Source: Acidaminobacter sp.
GTDB taxonomy: Bacteria; Bacillota; Clostridia; Peptostreptococcales; Acidaminobacteraceae
Length of the DNA stretch: 64,000 nucleotides
NCBI RefSeq assembly: GCF_030247605.1
Contig: NZ_JAOTSB010000009.1
Location: 1-64,000, forward strand
Direction of reading: 5' to 3'
Shown piece by piece: positions 7,779 to 16,345 of this stretch (position 1 is its first letter; the number at the start of each line of letters is the position of its first letter). The notes under the pieces are model-generated. The model was not told the DNA's origin, made no database searches, and was given only the letters and a program-made list of their open reading frames with translations. A program made the position numbers and the translations under genes.

Positions 7779-9341
7779 TTATTCACCCTCCTTTCCAAGC
7801 ATGAGTTCAATAAACGGATTGAAGTACAGGGCGTCTTTGACGACGACGCCGTCCAGGCCTTTGCCGCCGTTCATAGGGCGCTTGACGCCGGCGAACTTGC
7901 CTTTTTCAATGGTGGACATGATGCCTTCCTGCTCGATGTCCTTGAGCATTGCCGCCGCGTCCGCGAGCACCGCCTGAGCGCGGCTCTGGATCATGCCGCC
8001 TTCTTTGAACTCGATTTCGTCGCTGATGCTGCGCATATTGTTGAAGATGTAGCGGGCGTTTTCAATGGAGAGGGCGCGGTCCTGGAGCAGCGGCGTGTGG
8101 ATGGCTTCTGTCAGCATGCCCGGAAGCTGGATGCCCTGGTTGGTCATGATGGAGACCATGTTGAAGAGCGCGTCCTGGACGTGGCCTTTGAAGATGTTGC
8201 CGTTCATGAATTTGGTCGGCGGCATGTACTTCAGAGGTGCTTTAGGGAAGATATCCCGTGCCATCTGGGCCTGGGACAATTCGAGGAGGAAGCCGTCCTT
8301 GAGGTTTGGATTCATCTCGAAGGCGTGGCCGAGTCCCATTTGCTCTTCTGGGAGCCCTGCGCGGAGGGCAAACTGCTCGTTGATGAACTGGCTGGCCAGG
8401 ACGGTGTGTGCCTCTTCGACAGCATCGGCTGTGGTCAGGTAGTTGTCCTCACCGGTGTTGATGATGATGCCGGCAAAGCCGTTGATGATCCTGGAGAAAT
8501 ATTGGTCGACCAGGGTGCGCTGCATGTTGATGTCGCGGAACAGGATGCCGTAAAGGGCGTCGTTGAGCATGACGTCCAGGCGCTCGAGGGCGCCCATGGC
8601 GGCGATTTCCGGCATGCAGAGGCCTGAGCAGTAGTTGCAGAGGCGGATGTAGCGGCCGACTTCGTTGCCCACTTCGTCCAGGGCGCGGCGCATGATGCGG
8701 AAGTTTTCCTGGGTGGCGTAGGTGCCGCCGAAGCCTTCGGTGGTTGGACCGTACGGCACGTAGTCCAGGAGGGACTGGGCGGTGGTGCGGATGACGGCGA
8801 TGACGTCCGCACCTTGTCTGGCTGCTGCCTGGGCTTGGAGGACATCCTCGTAAATGTTGCCTGTGGCGACGATGACGTAAAGGTATGGTTTCGGGCCTTC
8901 GCCTACATTTTTGATGAAGTCTTCGCGGTGCGCCCGGTTCGCGCGGATGCGCTCCACGGTTTTGACCGCGACTTTGTTCACTGCCGCCTGGATGTCCTCG
9001 ACGGATTTCTCAGGGAGCTTGGCGAGCTCGATTTCACCTGCCGCGACGCCTTCTGCGATTTCCTGAGGGGTCTTGCCGGTGGCCAGCATGGCGCGGCCAA
9101 TCCAGTAGGCTGCGCCCAGCGGGAGGCCGCCTTCCTTCTTGATGGCTTCGATCATGATGTTCGGCAGCGGGCGCTCCAGCTCATCGATGCCATCGATGCC
9201 GAGAAGTCTCGCGACGGTGCGCTCGACGGTGACGCTGGAATGCTGATCTATAAACGGCTGGATGTCCGCCGCAATTCGGGCTGCGGACTGCCGGGCTTCT
9301 GCCACCAGGCCAAAGTCCAGGTTCAGCTTGTTTTTCTGCAT
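7779..9341 (-). CDS. kamD: Lysine 5,6-aminomutase alpha subunit
   Basis: The 520-residue catalytic TIM-barrel partner of KamE, recognised over its full length (for example the LCNYCSGLCMPEIAAMGALE and KYMPPTKFMNGNIFKGH segments). It binds substrate and adenosylcobalamin with the beta subunit in the second step of lysine fermentation. AGAGGAGTG precedes the ATG. kamE follows with a 2-base gap. Oddly for an operon, about 390 bases full of tandem repeats separate it from kamC upstream. Confidence 0.96.
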   Translation of the reverse strand: MQKNKLNLDFGLVAEARQSAARIAADIQPFIDQHSSVTVERTVARLLGIDGIDELERPLPNIMIEAIKKEGGLPLGAAYWIGRAMLATGKTPQEIAEGVAAGEIELAKLPEKSVEDIQAAVNKVAVKTVERIRANRAHREDFIKNVGEGPKPYLYVIVATGNIYEDVLQAQAAARQGADVIAVIRTTAQSLLDYVPYGPTTEGFGGTYATQENFRIMRRALDEVGNEVGRYIRLCNYCSGLCMPEIAAMGALERLDVMLNDALYGILFRDINMQRTLVDQYFSRIINGFAGIIINTGEDNYLTTADAVEEAHTVLASQFINEQFALRAGLPEEQMGLGHAFEMNPNLKDGFLLELSQAQMARDIFPKAPLKYMPPTKFMNGNIFKGHVQDALFNMVSIMTNQGIQLPGMLTEAIHTPLLQDRALSIENARYIFNNMRSISDEIEFKEGGMIQSRAQAVLADAAAMLKDIEQEGIMSTIEKGKFAGVKRPMNGGKGLDGVVVKDALYFNPFIELMLGKEGE

Positions 9342-9368
9342 GGATGTTCACTCCTCTTTGGTTCGTTA

Positions 9369-9452
9369 GTTGGGTCTATTGTTGGGTCTTTTGTTGGGTC
9401 TTTTGTTGGGTCTTTTGTTGGGTCTTTTGTTGGTTCTTTTGTTGGTTCCGTG
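9369..9452. repeat. Tandem array of a 12-bp unit, seven copies
   Basis: Seven contiguous 12-mers of GTTGGGTCTTTT. Copies 2-5 are identical, and copies 1, 6 and 7 carry substitutions. It lies between kamC and kamD. One minus-strand frame would read as a monotonous Asn-Lys-Arg-Pro repeat with no start signal, so I do not call a gene. Confidence 0.9.
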
Positions 9453-9545
9453 GGTTGGTGGGGTGGTGCGGGGTGTTTTGGGTGATTGGAACGGTTTTGG
9501 GGTTGGGGGGGGGCAAAAGGCGCAAGCCGCAGGCACTGAGTCTGA

Positions 9546-9707
9546 GTTGGGGTCTGACACTGAGTTTGTTTCGGTGTCTGACACTGAGTTTGTTTCGGTG
9601 TCTGTCACCAAGTTTGTTTTGGTGTCTGACACCAAGTTTGTTTTGGTGTCTGACACCAACTCTGTTTCGGTACCTGTCACCAAGTTCATTTCGGTGCCAG
9701 AGCTTAG
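9546..9707. repeat. Tandem array of a 24-bp palindromic unit (GGTGTCTGACACC family)
   Basis: About six units with an exact 24-base period have the form GGTGTCTGACACCAAGTTTG plus TTTT or TTTC. They begin with degenerate copies and end in a unit where the palindrome is replaced by GGTGCCAGAGCTTAG. The same tail (CCAGAGCT) closes related repeats at 18036, 29792 and 40338. The array fills the rest of the kamC-kamD gap. Confidence 0.85.
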
Positions 9708-9732
9708 TGTAAATTTACACCAACTCCACTGC

Positions 9733-11421
9733 TCAACCTCTCGGCGTGACAAGAACCTTTCGCGCCTCTTCCAATATCTTTTCATCCAGGCCCATCAGGG
9801 CGGCGATCTGAATCGCGTCCTTTGGCACCTCTTCCGGCGAATGGATTTCCTTCAGCCGGTAGTCCATGGAGCGCTTGAGAAGCTCGATCCCCTTCCCGGG
9901 ATCGTTTTCCATCTCCAGCATCACGGACTTAAAATCAACAAAGCTCAGTCCCAGCACCTGAAGGTGCCTGACGTCCCTGGCATCCGCCAGGCCGTCAAAG
10001 TGGGTCGTAATCAGCGTCATGGCAGACGCCCGCTTTAAATGGTTTACAATGGCCATGGAAATGGCAAAGCCCTCTTTGGGGTTCGTCCCCCGGGCCAGCT
10101 CATCAATCAGAATCAAACCAGGCCCGCATGACAGCTTCACCGCCTCGGACACTTTCAGGATTTCCGCGCCAAAGGTGCTGAGCCCCTGATCCACGTCCTG
10201 CAGATCCCCTATGGAGGTGTAAATAAACGCCCGCGGCGTCAGCCGCATGGCCTTGGCCGGTACAAACAATCCATACTGGGCTACAGCTGTCAGCATGCCC
10301 ACCATCTTCAGGGTCACCGTCTTGCCGCCCATGTTGGCGCCGGTAATACAGGTGACACCCGGGGTCAGACCCAGGCTGACCGCCGTATATCTTCCGCCTT
10401 CAGAACCGCTGTCCTTGGCCTTCTTAATCTGCTGCTCGACCTTGAGGTGACGGCCTTCAAAGATTTCCAGAACCCCGGAAGCCAGTCCCTCAGCCGCCCC
10501 TGTCTTCGGCGGGATAATGTCCGGCCGGACGCAGTCGAAGCCTATGGCGAAGTAGCCTTTGGCCGCCAGCAGATCCAGCCGCCCAATCGCCTTAACGTTC
10601 TCCTCCAGATAAGGCAGCAGCTCCCGGAGCGCCTGAGACAGGGTCTTTCGAACCTCAAACTCCTCAGACTCCTCCTCCGCCCGCAGATCCTCCACCAGGG
10701 AGCACATGTGGTCAATGGCATCATTGCCTCTTAATCTGTAAGTAATATTCACATAAGTCTCAGCGCTGTAAACCAGGTCGGGCTCAGCGTTCAGCCGTTC
10801 AATCAGCGCCCGGTCATCCTTGCCCACGGCCAGTTCGCCGCTCGGCCGGACTTTGACCCCCAGCCGCTCTTCCAGCCCAGCCCGGATGCGCTTACGCTCC
10901 AGCATAATCTGATCCTCGAGTTCTCTTAAGCGCGCCCGAACGCCCCTCAGTTCCTCAGCGTAATCATCATAAATATAAAAAGTCGGCGTGCCAACGCCCG
11001 CAGGATCCAGCAGCTGGTCCACTTCCGGCAGCGCGTGCACCGTGGCGTCAAGAGGCAGACGTCCCTTAAGAAGCACCGCCGTTTCCGACAGCTTCTTCAT
11101 AGCCAGCGACAGCATCTTCACTTCGAAGAGCTCCGTCACCACCAGGACTTCCCCCGCCTTCAGCCGCAGAAACGTCCCCCGCAGATCCTTGACGCGCGAA
11201 AACGTGCCCCGCATGTCCACAAAAGCATAGCGGTTGGCACGAATAAGTTCCGTGATCCGTTCGACATTATCAAGCTCTGCGATCAGCGCCGTGGCTTCCT
11301 CCGGTCCATAAGGCGTCATAGCCTTCTTTTCCGACTCCCCATAAGGCGTATGCACCACTATGCGGCTGAAAATGTCATCCAGATCCAAATTTTTAATCAC
11401 TTCAGGACTGAAGGGCTTCAT
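9733..11421 (-). CDS. kamC: MutS-like ATPase, probable lysine 5,6-aminomutase reactivase subunit KamC
   Basis: A 562-residue protein ending in a MutS domain V ATPase: Walker A GANMGGKT (361-368), STFGAE (415-420), Walker B LILIDE (436-441), and a conserved TTHFDG. The N-terminal half replaces the mismatch-recognition domains, so this is not a DNA-repair MutS. Genes of this type sit with kamB inside lysine-fermentation operons and are annotated as reactivating factors for the B12 enzyme; that role here is inferred from context. It overlaps kamB by ATGA. Confidence 0.9.
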   Translation of the reverse strand: MKPFSPEVIKNLDLDDIFSRIVVHTPYGESEKKAMTPYGPEEATALIAELDNVERITELIRANRYAFVDMRGTFSRVKDLRGTFLRLKAGEVLVVTELFEVKMLSLAMKKLSETAVLLKGRLPLDATVHALPEVDQLLDPAGVGTPTFYIYDDYAEELRGVRARLRELEDQIMLERKRIRAGLEERLGVKVRPSGELAVGKDDRALIERLNAEPDLVYSAETYVNITYRLRGNDAIDHMCSLVEDLRAEEESEEFEVRKTLSQALRELLPYLEENVKAIGRLDLLAAKGYFAIGFDCVRPDIIPPKTGAAEGLASGVLEIFEGRHLKVEQQIKKAKDSGSEGGRYTAVSLGLTPGVTCITGANMGGKTVTLKMVGMLTAVAQYGLFVPAKAMRLTPRAFIYTSIGDLQDVDQGLSTFGAEILKVSEAVKLSCGPGLILIDELARGTNPKEGFAISMAIVNHLKRASAMTLITTHFDGLADARDVRHLQVLGLSFVDFKSVMLEMENDPGKGIELLKRSMDYRLKEIHSPEEVPKDAIQIAALMGLDEKILEEARKVLVTPRG

Positions 11422-12458
11422 AGATCAGACTCCCCTTCCATGACATCGAAGACCGGAATAGGCCGCAAGTCCTCTGACATGCGCCGCCTGAAGGTCTTGG
11501 GATCAAAGTAGTAGCCCTGTGGCGCGTAGGGATTGATGGTCACAGCCAGCACCCGGATGGGATCCAGGACCTTGACGCTGAGCCCGGCCCGCTTAAACAG
11601 CTGCCAGTCCCGGGCGTCCACAAATATCTTCGTGGCATCCCGGACAATAAGCGTCACCGCCTTGAAATGACTGCTGGCCGCCAGCAGGTCCCGCATAGTC
11701 TTCGTCACCAGGGACCCCGGCAGCACAATATACCGCGCGTGCTCATCCAGCACCTCGGCAATCTTGATGCCCGCCCCCAGGGCCGTCTTGGCTTCCACAG
11801 GCCTGACCTCGAACGCATCGTCAATCACCGCGATCTGCCGCTCCGCAAGACACTCCTCCGCCAGCAGCCGCACCACCGGATCCTGAAGCGTTTCCAGCTG
11901 CAGCAGGTGCACCCGGTGAATCGACTGCTCGATCACCTTGTTCATGTCCCGGCTCAGCACCGCCCCAGTCGACAGAATCGTCGCGTCCGTGATGGCCGGC
12001 GACGCGCTGGACACCCGGTCCAGAGCCCCGTCCACCAGCACCAGCTCCGCGCCAAACGCCAGCATCCGCTCCGACACCGCCCGGATCTCCTGGTTCGTCA
12101 CCGGCCCGCCAATCTCCACGTTGCCGCTGCTCACCGCCCGGGCAATGACAATCCGCCCCAGGGACGACTGGTAATCCGTCATCTCCAGGACCTCCAGCTT
12201 CGCCTCCGAACAGTGAAACAGACTCTCCGCAGTGGCGATCAGCGTGCCCCGCTCTATGTAAATCATGGGTTTTTCCGTGCACGTGACCACATCCACCCGT
12301 TCCCCGTCTCTGCCGATGGACGTTAGCCCCAGCCTAATCCCCGCGTCAAACGCGCTGTACAAAATATCATTCAGAGCAGACGTCTTCCCGGCATTCTTGG
12401 CCATGCCAACCACCGACACAACGCGATAGTTGCCTCGGATCAGATCCAGAATGGACAT
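11418..12458 (-). CDS. kamB: P-loop protein, probable lysine 5,6-aminomutase reactivase subunit KamB
   Basis: 346 residues with an N-terminal nucleotide-binding loop, GMAKNAGKT at 18-26. The rest resembles the KamB family found only beside kamC, kamD and kamE. It probably works with KamC to exchange damaged cobalamin on the mutase; this is inferred. ATG at 12458 follows AGGAGGTGA by 5-6 bases. The frame continues upstream to 12527 without a ribosome site. The 159-base gap to kamA holds no gene. Confidence 0.88.
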   Translation of the reverse strand: MSILDLIRGNYRVVSVVGMAKNAGKTSALNDILYSAFDAGIRLGLTSIGRDGERVDVVTCTEKPMIYIERGTLIATAESLFHCSEAKLEVLEMTDYQSSLGRIVIARAVSSGNVEIGGPVTNQEIRAVSERMLAFGAELVLVDGALDRVSSASPAITDATILSTGAVLSRDMNKVIEQSIHRVHLLQLETLQDPVVRLLAEECLAERQIAVIDDAFEVRPVEAKTALGAGIKIAEVLDEHARYIVLPGSLVTKTMRDLLAASSHFKAVTLIVRDATKIFVDARDWQLFKRAGLSVKVLDPIRVLAVTINPYAPQGYYFDPKTFRRRMSEDLRPIPVFDVMEGESDL

Positions 12459-12617
12459 GTGTGTCACCTCCTGTGCACAAAAGTGTAGGTTCATACTCAA
12501 TAATTGAAACGCTGGGAAGCCGACCACAGTGGCAATGGCCCCCGCGGCAATCGAAGCTGCTATGCCGCGAATGGGGGTATTTCCGCTGTCATCGGCCCCC
12601 CAGCGCTTTTTAACGGA

Positions 12618-13871
12618 TTACTCGTGATGGGTACGCTTGTAACGGTCCAGCTCCTTGAGCTCCAGACTGACCTGGTTGCCCTGAAGGAGGCCGCCCACGC
12701 CCGTGACCTTATGGGCGCGCTTGCCCTGGCACACGTCGCAGTGGCAGACTTCCTGATAAGGCGACGGCTCGGTATAAGTCGTCACAACGCCCTCGTAGTT
12801 TCTGAGGACCACGCGCTCAGGCGACATGGAGATCAGATACTGCGGCATGACCGGAATCTTGCCGCCGCCACCCGGCGCGTCCACGACAAAAGTCGGCACC
12901 GCATACCCGGACGTATGGCCGCGAAGGCCTTCAATAATCTCAATCCCCTTCGACACCGGCGTACGGAAATGCTCGATGCCCACAGAAAGGTCGCACTGAT
13001 AAATGTAATAAGGTCTCACGCGCATCTTGACCATGTTGTGGACCAGGTCTCTCATGACGTGAACGCAGTCGTTGACCCCGCGAAGGAGCACGGACTGGTT
13101 GCCCAGCGGCACGCCGGCGTCCGCCAGCTTGCGGCAGGCTTCCTTCGACTCCGGTGTCACCTCTTTGGAGTGGTTGAAGTGCGTGTTCAGCCAGATTGGG
13201 TGATACTTCTTCAGCATATTGACCAGATCGTCCGTGATCCGCTGCGGCATAACCACAGGTACGCGGGAACCGATCCGGATAATTTCAACGTGAGGGATCT
13301 CTCTGAGCTTCTTGATGATGTATTCCAGCGTCTCGTCCGACACGAGCAGCGCGTCGCCCCCGGAAAGGAGCACGTCGCGGATCACCGGCGTGTTTCTGAT
13401 GTATTCAATGGCTTTATTGATATTGTCCATAGGCGACTGCTGGTCCTGGGACCCCGCGAAACGGCGGCGCGTACAGTGACGGCAGTACATGGAGCACATA
13501 TCCGTGATCAGGAACAGCACGCGATCCGGGTAACGGTGCGTCAGCCCCGGCGCTGGAGAGTCCGCGTCCTCGTGAAGCGGGTCGTCCATGTCCGCGGCGC
13601 TTTTGTGGGTCTCGTGAATGGTCGGTACCGCCTGCATGCGCACCGGACAGCCAGGATCGTTCTTGTCCATGAGCGACGCGTAGTAAGGCGTGATCCCCAT
13701 TCGCAGGATCTCCAGGGACTTCGTGATCCCCTCTTCCTCTTCCTGCGTCAGGTTGATGACCTTCTTCAGGTCCTCCAGCGTCGTGATCCGGTTGCGGACC
13801 TGCCAATGCCAGTCGTTCCATTGCGCCTCGGTGACGTCTTTCCAGAGCTCGATCTCGTTGTAATACTTCAC
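12618..13871 (-). CDS. kamA: L-lysine 2,3-aminomutase (radical SAM, PLP)
   Basis: Converts L-lysine to L-beta-lysine, the first step of lysine fermentation. The radical-SAM cluster motif CSMYCRHC has Cys at 126, 130 and 133, matching the characterised clostridial enzyme within one residue. The PLP lysine lies in the conserved DAPGGGGKIP. The C-terminal CHCDVCQGK supplies the structural zinc ligands. Length 417 is normal. First gene of the kamABCDE operon. No clear sigma-A or sigma54 promoter was found just upstream, so it may depend on distant signals in the 1.2 kb gap or on readthrough from kdd. Confidence 0.97.
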   Translation of the reverse strand: MKYYNEIELWKDVTEAQWNDWHWQVRNRITTLEDLKKVINLTQEEEEGITKSLEILRMGITPYYASLMDKNDPGCPVRMQAVPTIHETHKSAADMDDPLHEDADSPAPGLTHRYPDRVLFLITDMCSMYCRHCTRRRFAGSQDQQSPMDNINKAIEYIRNTPVIRDVLLSGGDALLVSDETLEYIIKKLREIPHVEIIRIGSRVPVVMPQRITDDLVNMLKKYHPIWLNTHFNHSKEVTPESKEACRKLADAGVPLGNQSVLLRGVNDCVHVMRDLVHNMVKMRVRPYYIYQCDLSVGIEHFRTPVSKGIEIIEGLRGHTSGYAVPTFVVDAPGGGGKIPVMPQYLISMSPERVVLRNYEGVVTTYTEPSPYQEVCHCDVCQGKRAHKVTGVGGLLQGNQVSLELKELDRYKRTHHE

Positions 13872-15080
13872 TTGGAATGGCCTCCTTCTGATGGGTGGGG
13901 ATCGTGTAAGTGTTGGTAATGCTTAATGATTTTGATTAGGTGTGTTTTCATTGTGATAGAGCCCGCCTTTGGCGGTTTCACCACAGACAGCTCCAAATGA
14001 CTATAGGGGTCGCCGATGGTCACTCAAGCCCACTTAGACCCCAAAGGTAAATGCTGTTGTATGAACATAGTTATGGTTCAAATGAGCTCGGGAAAGCTTC
14101 TGTAAGATCGCTCGCGGCGCTTGGGTGGAGCGCTTCGAGCTGCGACTTCGCGGATTCCGCTTATGTATGCTTCGGAGGTGGCCTGGCAGGGTGGCAGGTG
14201 GTACATTTATGCCAAACGCGGTTACAGCCTGACGGGTGCTGCTTGCTTCGGTGTTCTCGGTTGTCACTATTATGCTGCAGCAGATTAAGACGTGCTGCTT
14301 CGGGTAAAGCACGGCAGGGTCGGGTTGGGTTTTTCGCCTACACGTACATTCCCTGCTGCTGCATAATAGTTACACATTTTGCCTAGATTACAATTTGAAG
14401 CAGTTGCAACATGTAAGCGATTTGCTGGCAAATCGCTTACCATCGCCAATGCTTTCAGCTTTGCTGAAAGCGTTGGCTCACGGTCGGGTTGGGTTTTTCG
14501 CCTACACGTACATTCCCTGCTGCTGCATAATAGTTACACATTTTGCCTAGATTACAATTTGAAGCAGTTGCAACATGTAAGCGATTTGCTTAATCTCGCC
14601 ATCCAGCAGGCGACCTCCGTCCTAAACAACCATGGAGGGCAATCGGCGCTCCGCGCTGATTGCCTTCCGCTTGATTCAGTTGAAGGAAAACGGCGCGCAG
14701 CGCCATTTTCCTTCCTTGCATCCCACATCCGCATTCCCAAGTCTCTGATTTGACAAAATTACATTTGAAATAATTGCGTCGGCCGCCGACAACTTCCGAA
14801 CCGTACCTGGTACATTTTTCGGAACAGCGACGTTAAACAAACTTGATAAGATTGAAATTACTAGCTTTCAGCAAAAATAACTTCATTAACTTCAAAAACG
14901 GTGACAGGTACGGGAAAGAAGAAGGTGTAAGTTACGCTTAAGGTACGAAAAAGCACCATTTTCCTTCCTTGTCCTTCCTTCACCTCACGAGACACACACC
15001 ACTGTAATAGATTCGCTGCGCTGTCTGCTCCGCAAATCTATTACCAGTATGCTTAATATTTTCTGCCTCCGCAGAAAATA
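13872..15080. other. 1.2 kb non-coding gap between kamA and kdd, rich in hairpins
   Basis: No supported gene. It contains: a GCCGATGGT copy at 14012; a 109-bp direct repeat (14318-14426 and 14482-14590); hairpins at 14413-14440, 14445-14477, 14638-14664, 14682-14714, 15005-15043 and 15047-15090; and an inverted pair near CTATTATGC (about 14266-14282 and 14353-14369). Segments AGGTACGG and CCGTACCTGG near 14810-14910 resemble decayed members of the GGTG-palindrome family. Confidence 0.8.
14318..14590. repeat. Direct repeat, 109 bp, two identical-looking copies 164 bp apart
   Basis: Copy 1 is 14318-14426 and copy 2 is 14482-14590. Both start GGTCGGGTTGGG and end GTAAGCGATTTGCT; by eye I see no difference. 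Copy 1 runs into a 13-bp perfect hairpin made of its own last bases, while copy 2 does not. The perfect match suggests a recent duplication. Confidence 0.85.
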
Positions 15081-15090
15081 TTAAGCATAC
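15047..15090 (-). terminator. 20-bp perfect hairpin containing the kdd stop codon
   Basis: The arms are GTATGCTTAATATTTTCTGC and its exact complement with a CTCC loop. The TAA stop of kdd (15081-15083) is inside the arm. There is no U-run, but a second hairpin (15005-15043, TAATAGATT arms) follows in the direction of kdd transcription. It may block 3' exonucleases or act as a factor-dependent terminator. Confidence 0.55.
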
Positions 15091-16118
15091 AGCTCTGTGT
15101 AAATTTCACGTAGCACTTCGCTCTCCCTCATGCAGTTGAGCGCGCACTCCGCATGGCCCTTGGTGTAGCCGTTGCCGATGATCATCGTCGTATCCATGCC
15201 CACACCCTCAGCGCCAAGTGCGGCTGCCGTGAAGCTGGTCGCCATGGAGAAGAAGTAGATCACGCCAGTGTCTTTTGTCGCCAGGATGCTGGACATCTCT
15301 GTGCCAGTAATGTTGACGCAGTTGATGGTAACGTCGCACATTTCGCCGTTAGTGGCTTCGCGGACTTTTTCGAGGATCTCAACTGGTTTGGTTGCGTCGC
15401 CGGTGATGAGAACATCGGCAAGGCCTGCGCGCTTCACGCGCTCCATGGACTTCTCGCTGCGGCCGTAGCAAATGACTTTGCCGGTTGGGCCCGCTTTTTT
15501 CTTCGCTTCGTAGAGGCACAGCATGCCGGACTTGCCAGCGCCGCCCAGAACGAGGACCGTGTCGCCTTCTTTGACGAGCTTCGCAGTTTGCGCAGGCGCG
15601 CCAGCGACGTCGAGGACAGAAAGGGCAAGGTTTTGCGGCATATCTTCCGGAAGCTTCGCGTAGATGCCGCTCTCGAAGAGGATCGCCTGACCATCGATGT
15701 CCACCTGGTCAATGTCCTTGCGGATTTCCTTGATCTTGTTGATCTTCAGCGGAGTAAGGGAAAGGGATACCAGCGTCGCCAGCTTGTCGCCGACCTTCAG
15801 GTCGATCTTGCCCGCAAGGGCAGGGCCAATTTCCTTGACCGTGCCAATCAGCATGCCGCCGCTGCCGGTGACCGGGTTGTGGTGCTTGCCGCGCGCCGCG
15901 ACAATGCCCGTCATGATTTCTTCAATTTTCGCAAGGTCGCCGCCCGCCTGCTCCTTGATCTGCGTAAAGCTGGCAGAGTCAATGTTGAGGGTCTGAACGT
16001 CGATCAAAATCTCATTGTCGTAGATCTCCATGGTGTTATCGATTTTGAGTGCCGGCTGCGGCAGTGTGCCGACCGGTTCGAGGACTCTGTGTGTACCAAA
16101 TTTGCAACCTGTTTTCAT
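15081..16118 (-). CDS. kdd: L-erythro-3,5-diaminohexanoate dehydrogenase
   Basis: NAD-dependent oxidative deamination of 3,5-diaminohexanoate to 3-keto-5-aminohexanoate, the step after KamDE. Recognised over 345 residues. The Rossmann loop GGAGKSG is at 192-198 within an MDR-like fold. ATG at 16118 (MKTGCKFG) follows GGGGG 8 bases upstream; the frame extends to 16271 but through the promoter region. It has its own sigma54 promoter and is probably activated by the regulator encoded just upstream. kce and kal, which usually follow in lysine fermenters, are missing from the window. Confidence 0.95.
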   Translation of the reverse strand: MKTGCKFGTHRVLEPVGTLPQPALKIDNTMEIYDNEILIDVQTLNIDSASFTQIKEQAGGDLAKIEEIMTGIVAARGKHHNPVTGSGGMLIGTVKEIGPALAGKIDLKVGDKLATLVSLSLTPLKINKIKEIRKDIDQVDIDGQAILFESGIYAKLPEDMPQNLALSVLDVAGAPAQTAKLVKEGDTVLVLGGAGKSGMLCLYEAKKKAGPTGKVICYGRSEKSMERVKRAGLADVLITGDATKPVEILEKVREATNGEMCDVTINCVNITGTEMSSILATKDTGVIYFFSMATSFTAAALGAEGVGMDTTMIIGNGYTKGHAECALNCMRESEVLREIYTELYA

Positions 16119-16183
16119 TTTATGTACCCCCGCTAATGGAATTAGGTGCGAACACCTGGTTTGTGTATGTCGGGGTTCTATAT

Positions 16184-16199
16184 TGCAATTGGTATGCCA
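16184..16199 (-). promoter_or_regulatory. Sigma54 (RpoN) promoter of kdd
   Basis: On the minus strand TGGCATACCAATTGCA fits the -24/-12 consensus TGGCAYRNNNNTTGCW at every fixed position. It lies 65 bases before the kdd start and downstream of a sigma54 activator gene. Confidence 0.9.
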
Positions 16200-16345
16200 A
16201 AAAAATAACGAAATCCCGGATCTAGGACTCGGGATTCCCTTCAAAGCTCTAATTTTCAACGTTTCTACCACTCAAAATTTCTTTTCCACTTTTGAAAAAC
16301 TCTTCTGCCGATGGTCACCCCACCCAGCAAACCACCACATTTTAC

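Noticed and set aside
9546..9707. CRISPR array
   Set aside because: The 24-base units are contiguous, without unique spacers, and no cas genes are near.
9366..9785. Frame encoding a Asn-Lys-Arg-Pro repeat protein
   Set aside because: It is a product of the 12-bp and 24-bp tandem arrays, has no start signal and overlaps the kamC end.
12504..13919. 471-codon open frame opposite kamA
   Set aside because: It is antisense to a certain gene, its translation is rich in His/Arg/Val without domains, and it arises from GC-rich codon third positions.
14034..14753. Open frames of 92-124 codons in the kdd-kamA gap
   Set aside because: They cross direct repeats and hairpins, overlap each other on both strands, and lack ribosome sites.
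15161..15175. Further motif copies such as TTGCCGATGATC (15172 region) and GCCGATGAA (44517 region)
   Set aside because: They share only seven or eight of the nine bases and are at a frequency expected by chance, so they were not counted.
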